DNA of 64,000 nt from Streptococcus oricebi (GTDB taxonomy: Bacteria; Bacillota; Bacilli; Lactobacillales; Streptococcaceae): NCBI RefSeq assembly GCF_017883985.1, contig NZ_PRDG01000002.1, positions 310,001 through 374,000 of the forward strand. Direction: 5' to 3'. The notes under the pieces are model-generated. The model was not told the origin of the DNA and ran no database searches. It saw nothing but the letters and a program-made list of their open reading frames with translations. A program made the translations under genes and the position numbers. Below, one piece after another: positions 1-8,810 of this stretch. Within the stretch, counting starts at the first letter, position 1. Each line of letters begins with the position of its first letter.

Positions 1-1674
1 CCGAGCCAGACCAATCCCCTTGGCTGAAAACTTGATGGCTGTCCTTAAGTCCGGAATGGTTTCGGCATTGGCCCTGACCTCTAGTTGGGCATGCTGGTCG
101 GCCCAGAGCAGGACTTGCTCTAGATTCTCATTTTTTTCAATCAGACTGGTCGGCAGAGCCCCTAGATAAATCTTACCGGAGGAGCCGTCAACGGAAATAA
201 TATCCCCCTCCTTTAGGCTCTTTTTGCCATAGTGGACGATTTTTTCCTCTTCCTTGATGCTTAAATCGCTACAACCAGCCACACAGCAGGTCCCCATTCC
301 CCGAGCCACTACGGCGGCATGGGAGGTCATGCCACCATGGCTAGTTACAATAGCTTGGCTAACAATCATGCCCTCAATATCCTCTGGTGAGGTCTCCTGG
401 CGGACCAAGATAACCTTTTGTCCTTCTTCATGATAGCGTTTGGCATCTTGGGCGGTAAAGACTAGCTTGCCCCAAGCAGCACCGGGACTGGCTGGTAGAC
501 CCTGGGCAATAGGCTGGGCTGACTCCAGGCTCTCTGGCTCAAAGACGGGGTGAATCAACTGGTCTACCAATTTAGGGTTGATTCTTAGCAGGGCCTCTTC
601 TTGGCTAATCAGTCCTTCCTCGACCAAGTCAAGGGCGATTTGGAGGGCAGCCTGGGCTGTCCGCTTGCCTTCCCTGGTTTGGAGGATAAAGAGTTGCCCG
701 CGTTCAATGGTAAATTCAATATCCTGCATGTCACGGTAATGCCGCTCAAGAATTTGGGCATAGTCCTTAAAATCCTGATAGGCTTTGGGCAAGTGCTGGG
801 CCAGGGCTTGGATAGGCTCTGGGGTCCGAATACCAGCAACCACGTCCTCTCCCTGGGCATTTAAGAGAAATTCTCCAAACAACTCTTTTTGTCCCTTGGC
901 AGGGTTTCTGGTAAAGACCACACCAGTTCCGCTTTCTTCATCGCTATTACCAAAGACCATCATCTGAACATTGACCGCTGTTCCTAGCTTATCACTAATG
1001 GCATTCAACTGTCGGTAAATCTTGGCCCGCGGATTATTCCAGGAGGCAAAGACCGCCTTGACCGCCGCAAAGAGCTGGTCAGCAGGATCTTGCGGGAAGG
1101 ATTTGCGGCAACTTTGGTAGACCTTCTTATAGCTTTCAACCAGGGCCTCCTGCTCGAGCTGAGAGAAGTCCTGGACGGGCTTGCCATTTTCCTTTTGGGC
1201 TTGGTCAAGTTGCTCATCAAATCTTTCCTTGGCTAGACCGTAGACTACATCGGCAAACATCTGTAAGAGCCGGCGGTAGCAGTCATAGGCAAAGTGGCGA
1301 TTGGTTAATTCGGCCAAATCCTTGACCCGCTCATCATTCAAACCTAGATTTAAGATGGTATCCATCATGCCAGGCATGGAAACTTCAGCCCCGCTGCGAA
1401 CAGAGACCAATAGGGGGAGGCCTTCCTTATTCATAAAGGAGCGACCTGTTTTTAGCTCCAATTCTGAGACCGCTTTCAAAATTTCCTCTTGTAAATGGCT
1501 AGTGAAAAAATCGGGTTCCTCCAAGTAGTGGATGCAGCTCTGGGTAGTAATTGTAAAGCCGGCTGGAACGGGAAGTCCTAGGTGGCTCATTTCGGCTAGA
1601 TTGGCCCCCTTGCCACCCAGCAAATGCTTGTCCTTACTCCTGCCTTCTTCAAAGAAGTAAATCCATTTAGACAT
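1..1674 (-). CDS. ppdK: Pyruvate, phosphate dikinase (3' part cut by window edge)
   Basis: Interconverts pyruvate, ATP and phosphate with PEP, AMP and pyrophosphate in the cytoplasm. The 558 visible codons are in frame from the ATG at 1674 to the window edge; the family is usually about 870-880 aa, so roughly the last third is missing. The start reads MSKWIYFFEEG, followed by the GGKGANLAEM loop of the ATP-grasp nucleotide-binding domain. The phosphohistidine motif GGMTSHAAVVARGMG is present, with the catalytic His at about residue 452 (bases 319-321) and the regulatory Thr two residues before it. A GGAGG Shine-Dalgarno lies just upstream of the start. The gene is divergent from the CBS regulator and the PPDK regulatory protein, so the three form one pyruvate/PEP control module. 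Identity is firm; only truncation limits it. Confidence 0.95.
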   Translation of the reverse strand, partial: MSKWIYFFEEGRSKDKHLLGGKGANLAEMSHLGLPVPAGFTITTQSCIHYLEEPDFFTSHLQEEILKAVSELELKTGRSFMNKEGLPLLVSVRSGAEVSMPGMMDTILNLGLNDERVKDLAELTNRHFAYDCYRRLLQMFADVVYGLAKERFDEQLDQAQKENGKPVQDFSQLEQEALVESYKKVYQSCRKSFPQDPADQLFAAVKAVFASWNNPRAKIYRQLNAISDKLGTAVNVQMMVFGNSDEESGTGVVFTRNPAKGQKELFGEFLLNAQGEDVVAGIRTPEPIQALAQHLPKAYQDFKDYAQILERHYRDMQDIEFTIERGQLFILQTREGKRTAQAALQIALDLVEEGLISQEEALLRINPKLVDQLIHPVFEPESLESAQPIAQGLPASPGAAWGKLVFTAQDAKRYHEEGQKVILVRQETSPEDIEGMIVSQAIVTSHGGMTSHAAVVARGMGTCCVAGCSDLSIKEEEKIVHYGKKSLKEGDIISVDGSSGKIYLGALPTSLIEKNENLEQVLLWADQHAQLEVRANAETIPDLRTAIKFSAKGIGLAR

Positions 1675-1692
1675 ATTCTACCTCCGTTTTCC

Positions 1693-1709
1693 AAATATGT
1701 GTCATATTT
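1693..1709. promoter_or_regulatory. Palindromic operator candidate in the ppdK leader
   Basis: A perfect inverted repeat of 7 + 3 + 7 bases (AAATATG, TGT, CATATTT) lies immediately upstream of the ppdK Shine-Dalgarno. Its core TGTGTCATATT also fits the Bacillus CcpN recognition consensus as I remember it (TRTGHYATAYW). The divergent neighbour encodes an HTH-CBS protein of the CcpN type, so repression of ppdK from this site is a reasonable inference. No binding data are available. Confidence 0.5.
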
Positions 1710-1772
1710 ATTTTAAAAACATTGTAATATATCCATTATATATTTGTCAAGCAAAAATATAAAGAAGATTTC

Positions 1773-1802
1773 TTGACTTGTAGGGGATAAATATGCTATT
1801 AT
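1773..1802 (+). promoter_or_regulatory. Sigma-A promoter of the CBS regulator operon
   Basis: TTGACT at 1773-1778 and TATTAT at 1797-1802 are separated by 18 bases, with an extended -10 TG at 1794-1795. About 100 bases of leader separate it from the TTG start at 1911. Confidence 0.5.
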
Positions 1803-1910
1803 TTAAGATAAATAGACAGAAATGAGCCACTTATTACAAAAGTAAGACCGGCCAGCAACTAGCAGAGGCTGATTAGCCCTGAAAAATAGAGATACTGTAG
1901 GAGAAAGGAT

Positions 1911-2540
1911 TTGAAATTATCTAAACGCCAAAAACAAATTTTAGACATTGTCAAGGAAGACCAGCCAGTCAGTGGAGAGAAGATTGCTCAAGTCTTAGCC
2001 ATCTCCCGCTCCACCCTGAGGGCTGACTTGTCCTTTTTAACCCTGGTTGGCTTGCTCAAGGCCACGCCCAAGGTTGGCTATACCTATGCTGGAGTGGACT
2101 TGGAAAGTCTCTATTTTTTTGAGACCTTTCAGACCAAGGTAGCAGAGGTCATGACCTCGCCTTTGCTTTTGCCACCAGATACTCTGATTCAAGATGCCAT
2201 TATCCAGCTCTTCATGTATGATGCCGATGTCCTCTACGTTTTAGATGAGGACAAGGACTTGCTGGGTCTGGTATCGCGCAAGGACCTCTTGAGGGCTGCT
2301 CTCAATACCAAGATTGCTAGCACCCCCATAGCGGTTTGTATGACCCGCCAGCCCCATATCCAGACCTGCCAGGCAGAGATGACCGTCTTAGAAGCAGCTG
2401 TCATATTGCAGGATTTGGCAGTTGATTCCCTACCGGTCCTTAAGGGACATGGAAGTCGAGAACTAGTAGGCAGTGTCAGCAGGGCCAGCCTCCTTGACTT
2501 TATCATCGGTGAGGCTAGAAAGATTGAAGTAGATAGATAG
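1911..2540 (+). CDS. HTH and CBS-domain transcriptional regulator, CcpN-like
   Basis: A 209-aa cytoplasmic DNA-binding protein. Residues 1-60 form an HTH_11-type winged helix (KLSKRQKQILDIVKEDQPVS, then the recognition helix SRSTLRADLSFL). Two CBS modules follow at roughly 75-135 and 140-205; such pairs usually bind adenine nucleotides. The start is TTG at 1911, preceded by AGGAGAAAGG at good spacing; no ATG fits better. It is transcribed with the PPDK regulatory protein 8 bases downstream and is divergent from ppdK. By analogy with CcpN it probably represses gluconeogenic or PEP-forming genes according to energy charge; the direct target here is inferred. Confidence 0.85.
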   Translation: MKLSKRQKQILDIVKEDQPVSGEKIAQVLAISRSTLRADLSFLTLVGLLKATPKVGYTYAGVDLESLYFFETFQTKVAEVMTSPLLLPPDTLIQDAIIQLFMYDADVLYVLDEDKDLLGLVSRKDLLRAALNTKIASTPIAVCMTRQPHIQTCQAEMTVLEAAVILQDLAVDSLPVLKGHGSRELVGSVSRASLLDFIIGEARKIEVDR

Positions 2541-2548
2541 GAGCCCTT

Positions 2549-3358
2549 ATGCAAAAAGAAATCATTATTTACACCATTTCGGACTCTCTGGGTGGGACCT
2601 CGCGCAAGCTCTTAGCAGCAGTCAAGGCCCAGTACCCAGACCTAAACTTTGATAATCGCCATCGCTTTCCCTTTGTGACCAGTAAGGAAGAGCTCCTGGC
2701 TATCTTAGAAGATGCCTGTAAGGATAAGGCCTTGGTTCTTTCGACCCTGGTAAACGCCCAGCTGGCTCAGTTGGCGCGTGAATTTAGCCAGAAGCACCAG
2801 TTGGCCTATCTGGATCTGCTGAGTCCCTTCTTTGAAATCATTAGGGAAAAAACAGGACAGAGTCCTATTGAGGTTCCTGGGGTTATCCACCGTCTGGATG
2901 GGGATTACTTTAATAAAATTTCTGCTATCGAATTTGCGGTCAAGTATGATGACGGTAAAAATCCCCAGGGTTTCTTGGAGGCAGACCTAGTCCTCTTGGG
3001 AGTTTCTCGAACTTCCAAAACTCCCTTAAGTATCTATCTGGCCAATAAGGGCTATAAGGTAGCCAATCTTCCCTTGATACCACAAGTTCCCCTGCCTCAG
3101 CTCCTAGACAAGGTAGATAGAAAGAGGCTGATTGGTTTGACCTGTGAGCCGGATAAGCTAGCCAAGATTAGAAGCCAGCGCCTAGATTCTCTGGGCCTGT
3201 CCCAGGCCAGCAGCTATAGCGACCTGGCTCAGATCTATCAGGAAATAGAGTATTCAGAAGAGGTCTTTAAAAAATACGGGGCCCATACCATCAATATGAC
3301 CGATAAATCAATCGAAGAAACAGCCTACCTGATTGAAGAATATCTAAAAAGATTATAA
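2549..3358 (+). CDS. Pyruvate, phosphate dikinase regulatory protein (DUF299 kinase/phosphotransferase)
   Basis: A 269-aa bifunctional regulator of the DUF299 family. Family members use ADP to phosphorylate the Thr next to the catalytic His of PPDK, and remove the phosphate by phosphorolysis. The N-terminus YTISDSLGGTSRKL and the P-loop-like GVSRTSKTPLSIYLANKGY at about 150-170 are family hallmarks. Length matches the family. It sits 8 bases behind the CBS regulator and opposite ppdK, whose Thr target in GGMTSH is visible, so substrate and modifier are encoded side by side. A PEP synthase substrate is the family alternative, but no such gene is seen here. Confidence 0.92.
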   Translation: MQKEIIIYTISDSLGGTSRKLLAAVKAQYPDLNFDNRHRFPFVTSKEELLAILEDACKDKALVLSTLVNAQLAQLAREFSQKHQLAYLDLLSPFFEIIREKTGQSPIEVPGVIHRLDGDYFNKISAIEFAVKYDDGKNPQGFLEADLVLLGVSRTSKTPLSIYLANKGYKVANLPLIPQVPLPQLLDKVDRKRLIGLTCEPDKLAKIRSQRLDSLGLSQASSYSDLAQIYQEIEYSEEVFKKYGAHTINMTDKSIEETAYLIEEYLKRL

Positions 3359-3458
3359 AAAGACCCCTCTCTAGCCTAGTAAGCCAGGAAAAGACAGGCT
3401 TTATTTTTAGCCTAGCCAGTAGGTAGAGGATAGACCAGCTACTTATAGGAAATCTGCC

Positions 3459-3492
3459 AGCTCCAAGAATCGCAAGACTCTTGGAGCTTCTG
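3459..3492 (+). terminator. Stem-loop after the PPDK regulator operon
   Basis: AGCTCCAAGA (3459-3468) pairs perfectly with TCTTGGAGCT (3479-3488) around a 10-base loop. The following tract, TCTGCTTTC, is only moderately T-rich, so this could be a terminator or an RNA structure ahead of the cysteine desulfurase. Confidence 0.45.
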
Positions 3493-3554
3493 CTTTCATT
3501 TGGCTTCCTTAGTTGTCCCTTGCTTCATTTCGTGTTAAAATAGGAGTATTCTAA

Positions 3555-4715
3555 GTGAAGGTACCGAAAAAAATGATTTATTTAGACAATTCAGCAACCA
3601 CCCGCCCCTACCAGGAGGTCCTAGCCACCTATCAGGAGGTGGCCAGCAAGATTTGGGGCAACCCTTCTAGTCTCCACCAGTTGGGGACTCAGGCCAGTCG
3701 CCTCCTAGCAGCCTCTCGCAGGCAAATAGCAGAGCTACTGGGCAAGAAGGAGGAGGAAATTTTCTTCACCTCAGGAGGGACCGAAGGGGATAATTGGGTC
3801 CTCAAGGGAGTCGCCTTTGAAAAGGCCCAGTTTGGCAAGCACATTATCGTTTCAGATATTGAACATCCCGCTATCAAGGAAGCCGCCCTCTGGTTAAAAA
3901 AGCAAGGTTTTGAGCTGGACCTAGCTCCAGTTGATAAGCAAGGTTTCATTGATTTAGTAGCCCTGGCTGACTTGATTCGGCCAGATACGATTCTGGTCTC
4001 TGTCATGGCTGTTAACAATGAATTGGGCTCTATCCAGCCTATCCAGGCCATTTCAGACTTACTGGCGGATAAGCCGACTATTTCCTTTCATGTCGATGCG
4101 GTCCAGGCCGTCAGCAAAATTCCGACCCAGACTTATCTGACGGACAGGGTGGACTTTGCTAGCTTTTCTAGCCATAAATTTCATGGTTTGCGGGGCCTAG
4201 GCTTTGTCTATATCAAGTCCGGTAAGAAAATCACCCCCCTCCTTCATGGGGGAGGGCAAGAAGTTGGCAAGCGTGCGACCACAGAAAACCTAGCTGCTAT
4301 TGCAGCGACAGCCAAGGCCCTCCGTATTTCCTTGGAAAAAATGGAGGATTTTAGGCACAAGACCAGTCAGATGAAGAGTGTCCTCCAAGAAGGTCTGGCA
4401 GCCTATCCAGATGTGACCATCTTTTCAGGCCAGGACCAGTTTGCCCCCCATATCCTAACCTTTGGACTCAAGGGAGTCAGGGGAGAAGTTCTGGTCCATG
4501 CCTTTGAAAATTACGAGATTTATATCTCGACAACCAGCGCCTGCTCCTCAAAAGCCGGCAAGCCAGCAGGAACCTTGATTGCCATGGGTGTTCCAGCCAA
4601 GCTAGCGACAACGGCGGTCCGGATCAGCCTTGATTTGGAAAATGATATGAGCCAGATAGAGCAATTTTTGACCACCTTTAAAATCATCTACCAGCAGACC
4701 AAAAAGGTCAGATAA
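3555..4715 (+). CDS. Cysteine desulfurase (NifS/IscS family)
   Basis: A PLP enzyme that takes sulfur from cysteine as an enzyme-bound persulfide; next to thiI it most likely feeds tRNA 4-thiouridine synthesis. Visible features are IYLDNSATT at the N-terminus, [10 protein letters not shown] around residue 75, the PLP lysine in SFSSHKFHG near residue 210, and the catalytic cysteine in [13 protein letters not shown] near residue 330. About 386 aa, normal for the family. Two starts are possible: GTG at 3555 has AGGAG at an ideal 8-base spacing, while ATG at 3573 gives the family-typical MIYLDN start but a weaker ribosome site. The gene is followed 88 bases later by thiI. Confidence 0.93.
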   Translation: MKVPKKMIYLDNSATTRPYQEVLATYQEVASKIWGNPSSLHQLGTQASRLLAASRRQIAELLGKKEEEIFFTSGGTEGDNWVLKGVAFEKAQFGKHIIVSDIEHPAIKEAALWLKKQGFELDLAPVDKQGFIDLVALADLIRPDTILVSVMAVNNELGSIQPIQAISDLLADKPTISFHVDAVQAVSKIPTQTYLTDRVDFASFSSHKFHGLRGLGFVYIKSGKKITPLLHGGGQEVGKRATTENLAAIAATAKALRISLEKMEDFRHKTSQMKSVLQEGLAAYPDVTIFSGQDQFAPHILTFGLKGVRGEVLVHAFENYEIYISTTSACSSKAGKPAGTLIAMGVPAKLATTAVRISLDLENDMSQIEQFLTTFKIIYQQTKKVR

Positions 4716-4803
4716 AAGCCCAACTAAAGTAAGAAAGAAAGGACAGGAGCAGAAGAGGTCTAGCTCTAAGCCAGTCAAGGCGGCCCAGCTCCCCAGACCA
4801 AAT

Positions 4804-6018
4804 ATGCAATATTCAGAAATTATGATTCGCTATGGCGAGCTTTCCACCAAGGGAAAGAACCGCATGCGTTTTATCAATAAACTCAAGAAAAATATCCAAG
4901 ATGTCTTATCCATCTATCCCCAGGTTCAGGTCATGGCAGATCGAGACCGGGCCCATGTCTACCTCCATGGGGCAGACTATCAGCCAGTAGCCGAGTCGCT
5001 CAAGCAGGTCTTTGGGATTCAAAATTTCTCTCCCTCTTATCGGATTGAAAAATCAAGAGCTGCCCTGATTGAGGCTGTTAGCCAGCTCATGCCAACCATC
5101 TACCAGGAGGGGATGACCTTTAAGATTTCCAGCAGGAGAAGTGACCACAGCTTTGAACTAGATAGCCGCGAGCTCAACCAGACCCTGGGTGATACGGTCT
5201 TTCGGACCCTACCCTATGCCAAGGTCCAGATGAAAAAGCCAGATCTGGAGTTGCGCGTGGAAATCCGCGAAGAAGCAGCCTACCTTTCCTATGAGACCGT
5301 TAAGGGAGCAGGAGGCTTACCAGTCGGTAGTTCTGGCAAGGGTATGCTGATGCTGTCTGGCGGTATCGACTCGCCTGTTGCAGGCTACCTGGCCCTGAAG
5401 CGAGGGGTTGAGATTGAGGCAGTCCACTTTGCTAGCCCCCCTTATACCAGTCCCGGCGCCCTGAAAAAAGCCCAGGACTTGGCCCGTAAATTAACCAAGT
5501 TTGGCGGCAACATCCAGTTTATCGAGGTCCCCTTTACCGAGATACAAGAAGAAATAAAAAATAAAACGCCCGAAGCCTATCTGATGACCCTGACCCGGCG
5601 CTTTATGATGCGAATTACCGACCGCATTCGTGAAGAACGGGCTGGTCTAGTCATTATCAATGGGGAAAGTCTAGGCCAGGTAGCTAGCCAGACCTTAGAG
5701 TCTATGCAGGCCATTAACGCCGTGACCACAACGCCAGTTATTCGACCAGTCGTCACTATGGACAAGCTGGAAATCATTGAGATTGCTGAAAAAATTGACA
5801 CCTTTGAGCTCTCTATCCAGCCTTTTGAGGACTGCTGTACCATCTTTGCGCCTGACCGGCCCAAGACCAATCCCAAGATTAAAAACGTCGAGCAGTACGA
5901 AAAGCGCTTAGATATTGAGGGCTTGGTTGAGCGAGCAGTAGCGGGAATCAAGATTAGTGAAATTACTCCCCAAGTCCAGAGCGATGAAGTCGATGACTTG
6001 ATTGAGGGCTTACTATGA
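4804..6018 (+). CDS. thiI: tRNA 4-thiouridine synthase / sulfurtransferase ThiI
   Basis: 404 aa. Adenylates tRNA U8 and transfers persulfide sulfur to make s4U; in some bacteria it also serves thiazole synthesis. An N-terminal ferredoxin-like plus THUMP region spans about 1-165. The PP-loop ATP site [17 protein letters not shown] lies near 185-201, followed by the [12 protein letters not shown] segment. There is no C-terminal rhodanese domain, as expected for Gram-positive ThiI, so sulfur probably comes from the desulfurase just upstream. The ATG at 4804 matches the family N-terminus ([20 protein letters not shown]), yet no Shine-Dalgarno is visible nearby and no upstream in-frame start exists. 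The stop overlaps the next gene. Confidence 0.96.
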   Translation: MQYSEIMIRYGELSTKGKNRMRFINKLKKNIQDVLSIYPQVQVMADRDRAHVYLHGADYQPVAESLKQVFGIQNFSPSYRIEKSRAALIEAVSQLMPTIYQEGMTFKISSRRSDHSFELDSRELNQTLGDTVFRTLPYAKVQMKKPDLELRVEIREEAAYLSYETVKGAGGLPVGSSGKGMLMLSGGIDSPVAGYLALKRGVEIEAVHFASPPYTSPGALKKAQDLARKLTKFGGNIQFIEVPFTEIQEEIKNKTPEAYLMTLTRRFMMRITDRIREERAGLVIINGESLGQVASQTLESMQAINAVTTTPVIRPVVTMDKLEIIEIAEKIDTFELSIQPFEDCCTIFAPDRPKTNPKIKNVEQYEKRLDIEGLVERAVAGIKISEITPQVQSDEVDDLIEGLL

Positions 6019-6983
6019 TAAAAAAGAAAAGTCTTTGGTTCCTGGCAATTTTCCTTTTATTGCTGGCGGGAATTGTAACTCTCCTTTTCTTTTTACCCAA
6101 AAATCAAGCAAAAAAAGATATTCAGAAAATGACTACCGTATCAAGCACAGGTAGCAGTCATTGGGAGGAAAAAGAAACTTCCAGCCAAAGCAAGGTCGAG
6201 CTTCTGCCCAATGAAAATCTTGTCAAGGAAAATTTTAGTATCAAACGTGATAATTATGATATTTATGGACAGTTGACTGCGCCGGCAGGTTATCAAGACC
6301 ACAAGTTGCCCTTGCTTATCTTGTCGCACGGTTTTGGCAATACTTTAGAGTTTATGGACGGCTATGCTGAAGCTCTAGCAAAGAAAGGTTATTTGGTTTA
6401 TTCCTTTGATTTTGTCGGTGGCAGCCAATCTAGTCGGAGCGGTGGCAGTATGCTTGAGATGTCAGTCTTTACTGAGCAAGCCGACCTCAATGCCGTTCTG
6501 GCCACGCTCAAAAGGCAGGATTACGTAGATGCCAACAACATTTTTCTAGCAGGCTTTAGCCAAGGCGGCGTGGTTTCGACCTTGGTTGCAGCTGAGCATG
6601 CCTCAGATATTAAGGGGCTCATTACCATGAATGCAGCCTTTGTCCTTTTTGATGATGCCCGTCAACTCTTTAAGAGCAAAGAGGACATTCCAGCTGTTTA
6701 CAATCATCGTGGTAGCAATCTCGGCAAAGTTTATTTTGAAAATTTACTGGATTATGATATTTATCAGACTATGACAAAATTTCAGAAGGAAACCTTGATT
6801 ATCCAAGGGACGGATGATGACATTGTCCCTCTATCTTACGCCGAGCGGGCAGAGCAAGCCTTTCCCCATGCCCGACTTGTGAAAATCGCTGGTGCAGGAC
6901 ATATTTTAAACGCTAGCCAAGCAGACGAGGCAATGGTAGCAGCGGAAGCCTATCTCAAGGAGCGCCTGGCTAGCGAGAATTAG
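6015..6983 (+). CDS. Membrane-anchored alpha/beta hydrolase
   Basis: 322 aa with one N-terminal membrane segment ([20 protein letters not shown], residues 6-25), so the hydrolase probably faces outside. The fold is supported by the oxyanion-side LSHGFGN (about 103), the nucleophile elbow GFSQGG (about 180), an acid in [10 protein letters not shown] (about 265) and the catalytic His in GAGHIL (about 294). It starts within the thiI stop (ATGA overlap), so translation is coupled. The substrate is unknown; related proteins are esterases or acyl-peptidases. Confidence 0.8.
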   Translation: MIKKKSLWFLAIFLLLLAGIVTLLFFLPKNQAKKDIQKMTTVSSTGSSHWEEKETSSQSKVELLPNENLVKENFSIKRDNYDIYGQLTAPAGYQDHKLPLLILSHGFGNTLEFMDGYAEALAKKGYLVYSFDFVGGSQSSRSGGSMLEMSVFTEQADLNAVLATLKRQDYVDANNIFLAGFSQGGVVSTLVAAEHASDIKGLITMNAAFVLFDDARQLFKSKEDIPAVYNHRGSNLGKVYFENLLDYDIYQTMTKFQKETLIIQGTDDDIVPLSYAERAEQAFPHARLVKIAGAGHILNASQADEAMVAAEAYLKERLASEN

Positions 6984-6992
6984 GAGGGGCAG

Positions 6993-7553
6993 ATGTTGAC
7001 TTTTTTATTCTTCCTATTAGCAACAGCAAATATCATTCTCTCCGCCTGGGGCTTAGTTACAAGAGTTTACTGGTTCTTTCCAGTCGCTTCTTATCTCATT
7101 ATGCGAGAGTTACTCTATAAGCTCTTTCATTTAGCGGGCTATCATGCTCAGCCAGAATTAAGAGAATATAGCAATCACAAGGGGAGTGTCTTTCTTCCAG
7201 CTTTTGAAAAGCATACTAAAGCATACCTGGAAATCTATAGCCGAAGAAACAAAATCCTGCAAGCTCTTTACTTACTAGGACAAATCCTTTGGGGTAGTTT
7301 TTTTCTATGGTTAATGATAATCATTGTTGCTATCATCGTTTACATATTTCCTCCTTTTAATATAAAAATATTAGAGGAAACATATCATAAATTTATCATT
7401 GTTGCTCTCTTTCTATTAGTTTTTCACCTAATGTTATTTTGCTTTTTTAAACTGAAAAAGCTCTATTTGGGTCTTTTTATCAAGCTATTTAAAGCGGATA
7501 TTCTCCTCTATGAGCACGGTCAGCCAATCTTTGCCAAGAAGCGGAAAAAATAA
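6993..7553 (+). CDS. Hypothetical membrane protein
   Basis: 186 aa; I do not recognise a family. Four hydrophobic stretches can be seen, near residues 2-20, 25-40, 95-118 and 135-160, with a basic C-terminus (FAKKRKK). AGGAGGGG precedes the ATG. It follows the anchored hydrolase by 9 bases, so the two are probably co-transcribed and may act on the same envelope process; this is inference. Confidence 0.6.
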   Translation: MLTFLFFLLATANIILSAWGLVTRVYWFFPVASYLIMRELLYKLFHLAGYHAQPELREYSNHKGSVFLPAFEKHTKAYLEIYSRRNKILQALYLLGQILWGSFFLWLMIIIVAIIVYIFPPFNIKILEETYHKFIIVALFLLVFHLMLFCFFKLKKLYLGLFIKLFKADILLYEHGQPIFAKKRKK

Positions 7554-7563
7554 CCCCTAAGTC

Positions 7564-7592
7564 TTGCTATTCCTTGTCAATCATGCTATACT
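7564..7592 (+). promoter_or_regulatory. Promoter of rplU operon
   Basis: TTGCTA at 7564-7569, a 17-base spacer, and TATACT at 7587-7592 with an extended -10 TG at 7584-7585. Confidence 0.7.
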
Positions 7593-7595
7593 TAG

Positions 7596-7710
7596 AGAGT
7601 TGACTATGCACAGCCTGTGCAACCGCTCGAACATCGTCTAAGAGGTTTGTCCCACGATGCAAGGCGAGTCTTCACAAAATCGGGGAAATCCCCAAAAAAT
7701 CATAGGAGGT
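7596..7710 (+). promoter_or_regulatory. L21 ribosomal-protein leader RNA
   Basis: The 5' untranslated region of rplU holds GC-rich complementary segments, including GCACAGCCTGTGC and GGGGAAATCCCC, ending in AGGAGGT at 7704-7710. Position and sequence character match the Firmicutes L21 leader, which is thought to give autogenous control by L21. Assignment is from memory of the family, not a covariance-model search. Confidence 0.75.
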
Positions 7711-7715
7711 GCATA

Positions 7716-8030
7716 ATGAGCACATACGCAATCGTAAAAACTGGCGGAAAACAAGTGAAAGTTGAAGTTGGTCAAGCTATCTACGTTGAGAAATTAGACG
7801 TTGAAGCTGGTCAAGAAGTGACATTTAACGAAGTTGTTCTTGTTGGTGGTGAAAAGACTGTTGTCGGAACTCCACTTGTTGAGGGAGCTACTGTTGTTGG
7901 AACAGTTGAAAAGCAAGGTAAGCAAAAGAAAGTTGTTACCTTCAAGTACAAACCTAAAAAAGGTAGCCACCGTAAACAAGGTCACCGTCAACCATATACA
8001 AAAGTTGTCATCAAGGATATCAAGGCTTAA
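7716..8030 (+). CDS. rplU: 50S ribosomal protein L21
   Basis: 104 aa, starting [20 protein letters not shown]; binds 23S rRNA in the large subunit. The C-terminal motif [15 protein letters not shown] is typical of L21. The ATG at 7716 is preceded by AGGAGGT at 5-base spacing. The frame stays open upstream to about 7617, but that is leader RNA, not coding. First gene of the rplU-prp-rpmA operon. Confidence 0.97.
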   Translation: MSTYAIVKTGGKQVKVEVGQAIYVEKLDVEAGQEVTFNEVVLVGGEKTVVGTPLVEGATVVGTVEKQGKQKKVVTFKYKPKKGSHRKQGHRQPYTKVVIKDIKA

Positions 8031-8047
8031 TTTTTGAGGTAAAACAC

Positions 8048-8392
8048 ATGATACAAGCAGTCTTTGAAAGAGCCGCAGACGGTGAGCTGAGGCGAGCAGA
8101 GATTAGTGGACACGCTGCAAGTGGTGAATACGGCTTAGATGTTGTGTGTGCAGCGGCTTCGACCCTAGCTATTAACTTTGTCAATTCGATTGAGAAATTC
8201 GCAGGTTATGAGCCCAACTTAGAATTAGACCAAGAAGCCGGTGGTTTTTTCAGGGTCCAAATCCCAGAGAATCTACCAGAGCACCAAAGAGAGATGACTC
8301 AACTTTTCTTTGAATCATTTTTCCTAGGTATGGCAAACTTATCGGAGGACTCTAGCGAGTTCGTCCAAACAAGACTTATCACAGAAAACTAA
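8048..8392 (+). CDS. prp: Ribosomal-processing cysteine protease Prp
   Basis: 114 aa. Cleaves the N-terminal extension of ribosomal protein L27, a step essential in Firmicutes. The catalytic dyad is visible as His22 (SGHAASG) and Cys34 ([10 protein letters not shown]), the signature of the family formerly called YsxB/DUF464. It lies between rplU and rpmA, its substrate gene, with short gaps, so enzyme and substrate are made from one mRNA. Confidence 0.96.
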   Translation: MIQAVFERAADGELRRAEISGHAASGEYGLDVVCAAASTLAINFVNSIEKFAGYEPNLELDQEAGGFFRVQIPENLPEHQREMTQLFFESFFLGMANLSEDSSEFVQTRLITEN

Positions 8393-8410
8393 CAACGGAG
8401 GAAAAACATT

Positions 8411-8704
8411 ATGTTGAAAATGAATCTTGCTAACTTGCAACTTTTCGCCCACAAAAAAGGTGGAGGTTCTACATCTAACGGACGTGATTCACAAGCAAAA
8501 CGTCTTGGAGCTAAAGCAGCTGACGGACAAACCGTAAGCGGTGGATCTATCCTTTACCGTCAACGCGGTACCCACATCTACCCAGGTGTAAATGTTGGTC
8601 GCGGTGGAGACGACACTTTGTTTGCGAAAGTTGAAGGCGTAGTACGCTTCGAACGCAAAGGTCGCGACAAGAAACAAGTATCAGTATACCCAGTTGCGAA
8701 ATAA
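8411..8704 (+). CDS. rpmA: 50S ribosomal protein L27 with cleavable N-terminal extension
   Basis: 97 aa. The mature N-terminus of L27 reaches the peptidyl-transferase centre. The precursor begins [20 protein letters not shown]; the Prp cleavage site is expected after NLQLF, leaving AHKKGGG. The Gly-rich [16 protein letters not shown] and the GTHIYPG segments are characteristic. GGAGG precedes the ATG. A terminator follows at once, ending the operon. Confidence 0.97.
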
Positions 8705-8712
8705 TTATCAAG

Positions 8713-8734
8713 GCCCTTGTCAAGAGGGCTTTTT
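8713..8734 (+). terminator. Terminator of rplU-prp-rpmA
   Basis: GCCCT (8713-8717) pairs with AGGGC (8725-8729), followed by five T. Confidence 0.7.
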
Positions 8735-8810
8735 GTATATCTAATCCTCAAAGATCTAGTTATGGACGATAAAAAGATTAGCAAGTTTGTAATAAAAAAC
8801 AGGAGAATTT

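Noticed and set aside
7617..7715. N-terminal extension of rplU by 33 codons
   Set aside because: The region is the L21 leader RNA, and the ATG at 7716 has a perfect ribosome site and the L21 start.
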